A stretch of DNA of 64,000 bases. Origin: Bacteroidales bacterium. Lineage in GTDB: Bacteria; Bacteroidota; Bacteroidia; Bacteroidales; UBA932. Below are positions 61,896 to 64,000 of this stretch, one piece after another (position 1 is the first letter of the stretch; the number at the start of each line of letters is the position of its first letter). The translations under genes and the position numbers were made by a program. The notes beneath the pieces were generated by a model, which did not search any database, was not told the DNA's origin, and saw only the letters and a list, made by a program, of their open reading frames with translations. The DNA lies in contig JAFRRF010000032.1 of the NCBI GenBank assembly GCA_017428245.1, positions 1 to 64,000 of the forward strand, read 5' to 3'.

Positions 61896-62846
61896 ATGCC
61901 TTTCATCGGGGAGATCCTCAAGCACCGCAGCGTGTCGATTGTCGGCCTTGCAAAAAACGCCGGCAAGACGGAGTGTCTCAACTACATCATCCGGCGTCTG
62001 CCGACCGACTACTTCAACGTGGCGGTGACGTCGATCGGAATTGACGGGGAGACCACCGACCAGGTGACCGGTACCGCCAAGCCCGAAATCACAGTCCGGG
62101 AGGGGATGTTCTTCGCCACGAGCGAGAAGCATTTCCGCCAGAAGCGTCCCCTCTCCGAACTGTATGATGTGAGTGAAGAGAACACCGCCCTCGGCCGCGT
62201 GGTGACCGCGAAGGCCCTGCAGGAGGGGAAAGTCCTCCTCAGCGGCCCTTCGAGCGCGGTCGCCATGAAGCGGTGGATGGATTCCGTGCAAGGGTTCGGC
62301 ATCGACCTGATCCTGGTCGACGGTGCCCTGTCCCGCCTGAGCACCGCCTCCCCGGCCGTCAGCGAGGCCATGGTCCTTTCGACCGGTGCCGCGCTCTCGG
62401 CGAATGTCCGCGACCTGGTGAACAAGACCGCCTTCCTGGTGGAACTGATCGGGCTGCCGCTCTATATGGGACCGGAACCCGAACTGCGGATCTCTTCGTT
62501 CGCCTCGCCGGAGCCTGCCCTTCTGAAGCAGCACCGCGTCGTGGAAGTGGAAGGCGCTCTCACCGACCGGCTGCTGCAGGTCGCCCGGCAGGCGCTCGAC
62601 GACGACGAGTTTTCGCTGGTCGTCGGCGATTTTACCAAGATATTCTGTTCCCAGGAATTGTACCGGGCCTATGTCCGGCGCGGGGGGCGGCTCTTCGTCC
62701 GTATGAAGAGCCAGCTGCTGGCCGTGTGTGTCAACCCGGTTGCACCCAACGGGATTGTCCTCGACTCCGACACGCTGTGCCGCTCACTGTCCGAACGGAT
62801 CGGCCTGCCGGTGTACGATATTGTAAAAAACGATTATGAAGTTTAG
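61896..62846 (+). CDS. kamB: KamB, P-loop protein of lysine-fermentation cluster
   Basis: 316 aa; starts directly after the kamA stop. The first part has SIVGLAKNAGKTECLNYIIRRL, a P-loop, and later ILVDGALSRLSTASPAVSEAMVLSTGAALSANVRDLVNKTAF. KamB is a conserved but biochemically uncharacterised member of kam operons, found beside a MutS-like KamC. Its end overlaps the kamC start by 11 bases. Confidence 0.85.
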   Translation: MPFIGEILKHRSVSIVGLAKNAGKTECLNYIIRRLPTDYFNVAVTSIGIDGETTDQVTGTAKPEITVREGMFFATSEKHFRQKRPLSELYDVSEENTALGRVVTAKALQEGKVLLSGPSSAVAMKRWMDSVQGFGIDLILVDGALSRLSTASPAVSEAMVLSTGAALSANVRDLVNKTAFLVELIGLPLYMGPEPELRISSFASPEPALLKQHRVVEVEGALTDRLLQVARQALDDDEFSLVVGDFTKIFCSQELYRAYVRRGGRLFVRMKSQLLAVCVNPVAPNGIVLDSDTLCRSLSERIGLPVYDIVKNDYEV

Positions 62847-64000
62847 GGAAATCGTAGAGAGTCCGTGCGGCATCCGCTATCTGTTCGACGAATTGCGTCT
62901 GCAGAGCGGCTATGCCCGCAAAGTGCTTCTCGACCGGGAGATGATGACCGACGCCGCGCAGATCGACGCAGCCTATGCCTCGCTGCGCGGGTACATCGGC
63001 CTGGTGAAGACCGACCGGCGCCACGTGGAGGACATCCGCTTCCGCCTGCAGGGCCTCCGCGAAATCACCGGAACGCTTTCCTCGCTCGCCGACGGCGCCA
63101 CGCTCGACGAAATCGAGCTGTTTGAAATCAAGCATATGGCGATGCTGGCCGAAACCCTCGAAGTGGGGAAGGACATGCAGCGGGTGGTCGACATCCTCGA
63201 CCCCGACGGGCTGGGCATCGGCACGTTCTACCTCTATGATTCCTATTCCGTGGAGTTGCGCCAGCTGCGCGCCGCGGTGGAGCTCGATCCCGACGACGAA
63301 TCCCTGCGGGAGCAGCTCCTCAATGAAGAAGACCGCCTGAAGAAGGCCATCAGCGACAAGCTCCGTCCCTATGCGGCCGAGCTGCGCCGGACCCTGCAGG
63401 CGCTGGCCGACCTCGATATCTCCATCGCCATGGCCCTCCTGTATCAGGACGAAGGGCTCTCGCTGCCCGTTTCGGGCACGGCGACGGAAATCCGCGGCAT
63501 GTTCCATCCCGAAGTCCGGGCGATCCTCCGGTCGAAGGGGCGGGAATACCAGCCGGTGGACTTCGATTTCGCCAAAGGGATTCCCGCCACGGTCATCGGC
63601 GCCAACATGGGCGGCAAGACCGTGGCCATGAAAACGGTCTGCATGCTGCAGTACCTCTATCAGTTCGGCTTCCCGTTGCCGGCGGCCGAAGCGGTGATGA
63701 CGCCTTTCGACGACATCCGCTTCTGCATCGGCGACGAACAGAGCGAACGGACGGGCCTGTCGTCGTTCGCAGCTGAAATGCAGCGCATCGACCGCGCGAT
63801 TGCGGCGGTCGACGCGGGCGGGCGCGTGCTGGTGCTCGTGGACGAGCCGGCGCGCACCACCAACCCCGTGGAAGGAACGGCCCTGGTGGCCGCTTTGCTG
63901 GAAAGGCTGGGCAATGAGCCCAACCTGGCCCTGATCCTGACCACGCACTATACCGTGGAACACGCCGGCCAGTGCTGGCAGGTTCGCGGCCTGGTTCCCG
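62836..64000 (+). CDS. kamC: KamC, MutS-like ATPase of lysine-fermentation cluster, 3' end outside window
   Basis: The frame opens at ATG 62836 (MKFREIVESPCGIRYLFDEL), overlaps kamB by 11 bases and is still open at the right edge (388 codons visible). A helical lever-like region (LRQLRAAVELDPDDESLREQL) precedes a MutS-type ATPase: ATVIGANMGGKTVAMKTV (Walker A), DEQSERTGLSSFAAEMQRID (signature) and RVLVLVDEPARTTNP (Walker B), then ILTTHYTVEHAG. The mismatch-binding domains of MutS are absent. In kam operons this gene accompanies kamB; its role is unknown, possibly remodelling or protecting the adenosylcobalamin-dependent 5,6-aminomutase (inference). Confidence 0.88.
   Translation, partial: MKFREIVESPCGIRYLFDELRLQSGYARKVLLDREMMTDAAQIDAAYASLRGYIGLVKTDRRHVEDIRFRLQGLREITGTLSSLADGATLDEIELFEIKHMAMLAETLEVGKDMQRVVDILDPDGLGIGTFYLYDSYSVELRQLRAAVELDPDDESLREQLLNEEDRLKKAISDKLRPYAAELRRTLQALADLDISIAMALLYQDEGLSLPVSGTATEIRGMFHPEVRAILRSKGREYQPVDFDFAKGIPATVIGANMGGKTVAMKTVCMLQYLYQFGFPLPAAEAVMTPFDDIRFCIGDEQSERTGLSSFAAEMQRIDRAIAAVDAGGRVLVLVDEPARTTNPVEGTALVAALLERLGNEPNLALILTTHYTVEHAGQCWQVRGLVP

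Noticed and set aside
59529..62534. A 1001-codon open frame antisense to kdd, kamA and kamB, and similar long antisense frames (22796-24493, 6144-7541, 21085-22224).
   Set aside because: They lie opposite clear enzyme genes in GC-rich DNA, where antisense frames stay open because of third-position GC; their translations resemble no family.

Overview
The window is a contiguous stretch of a Bacteroidota chromosome, most likely order Bacteroidales. The evidence is the recurrent TAnnTTTG promoter box upstream of genes with no obvious Shine-Dalgarno sequence, many SPII lipoproteins, fimbrillin-like and Asn-rich leucine-repeat lipoproteins, GlpABC with GlpT/GlpQ, and a lysine-fermentation (kam/kdd/kce/kal) operon. 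The host backbone is GC-rich; two segments are clearly more AT-rich and look acquired. Genus cannot be fixed from the sequence alone.

Layout. 1-11.4 kb: 3' end of dnaK, a pseudouridine synthase, Xaa-Pro aminopeptidase, a porin followed by an array of palindromes with a 51-bp period, a lipidated RidA, NagZ-like GH3 with a membrane acyltransferase, class II aldolase, gmk and nadD. 11.4-18.5 kb: a compact 7.1-kb integrative element inserted in the 3' end of tRNA-Glu(CTC). It carries a tyrosine integrase, an AlpA/Xis-like HTH protein, a possible replication protein next to iteron-like repeats, a terminase-small-subunit-like protein, several unknown small genes and two candidate small RNAs at its right end. 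It has no capsid, tail or large-terminase gene, so it resembles a phage satellite. 18.6-25.3 kb: a palindromic repeat element, grpE-dnaJ, an M23 peptidase, a lipoprotein, a BamA/TamA-like barrel and a lipoprotein hydrolase. 25.3-33.8 kb: the glycerol/glycerol-3-phosphate regulon, glpKF converging on glpABC-glpQ-glpT. 33.8-39.2 kb: anmK, an orphan histidine-type attenuator, and a two-gene operon coding for a lipoprotein peptide deformylase and an exported TPR-CHAT protease.

39.3-45.9 kb: an AT-rich island of surface lipoproteins (fimbrillin-LRR, fimbrillin with a Gly/Asn/Trp repeat tail, a lipoprotein with a formylglycine-enzyme-like domain, FimB/Mfa2-like) behind a highly structured leader with an internal terminator. 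It is bracketed by 30-bp perfect direct repeats and lies next to tRNA-Val(TAC). 46-57.5 kb: serine hydrolases, an esterase, cyclophilin, a tocopherol-cyclase-like protein, cinA with a divergent PyrD-like gene, an XRE regulator, queA, a membrane protein and a PlsB/PlsC-type acyltransferase. 57.6-64 kb: a lysine-fermentation operon (CoA-transferase A subunit, kal, kce, kdd, kamA, kamB, kamC) running off the right edge.

The parts most worth following up are the satellite-like element with its candidate sRNAs and iterons, the deformylase/CHAT pair, the His-leader attenuator that no longer precedes a his operon, and the palindromic repeat family whose core is conserved while the self-complementary outer arms differ between copies.
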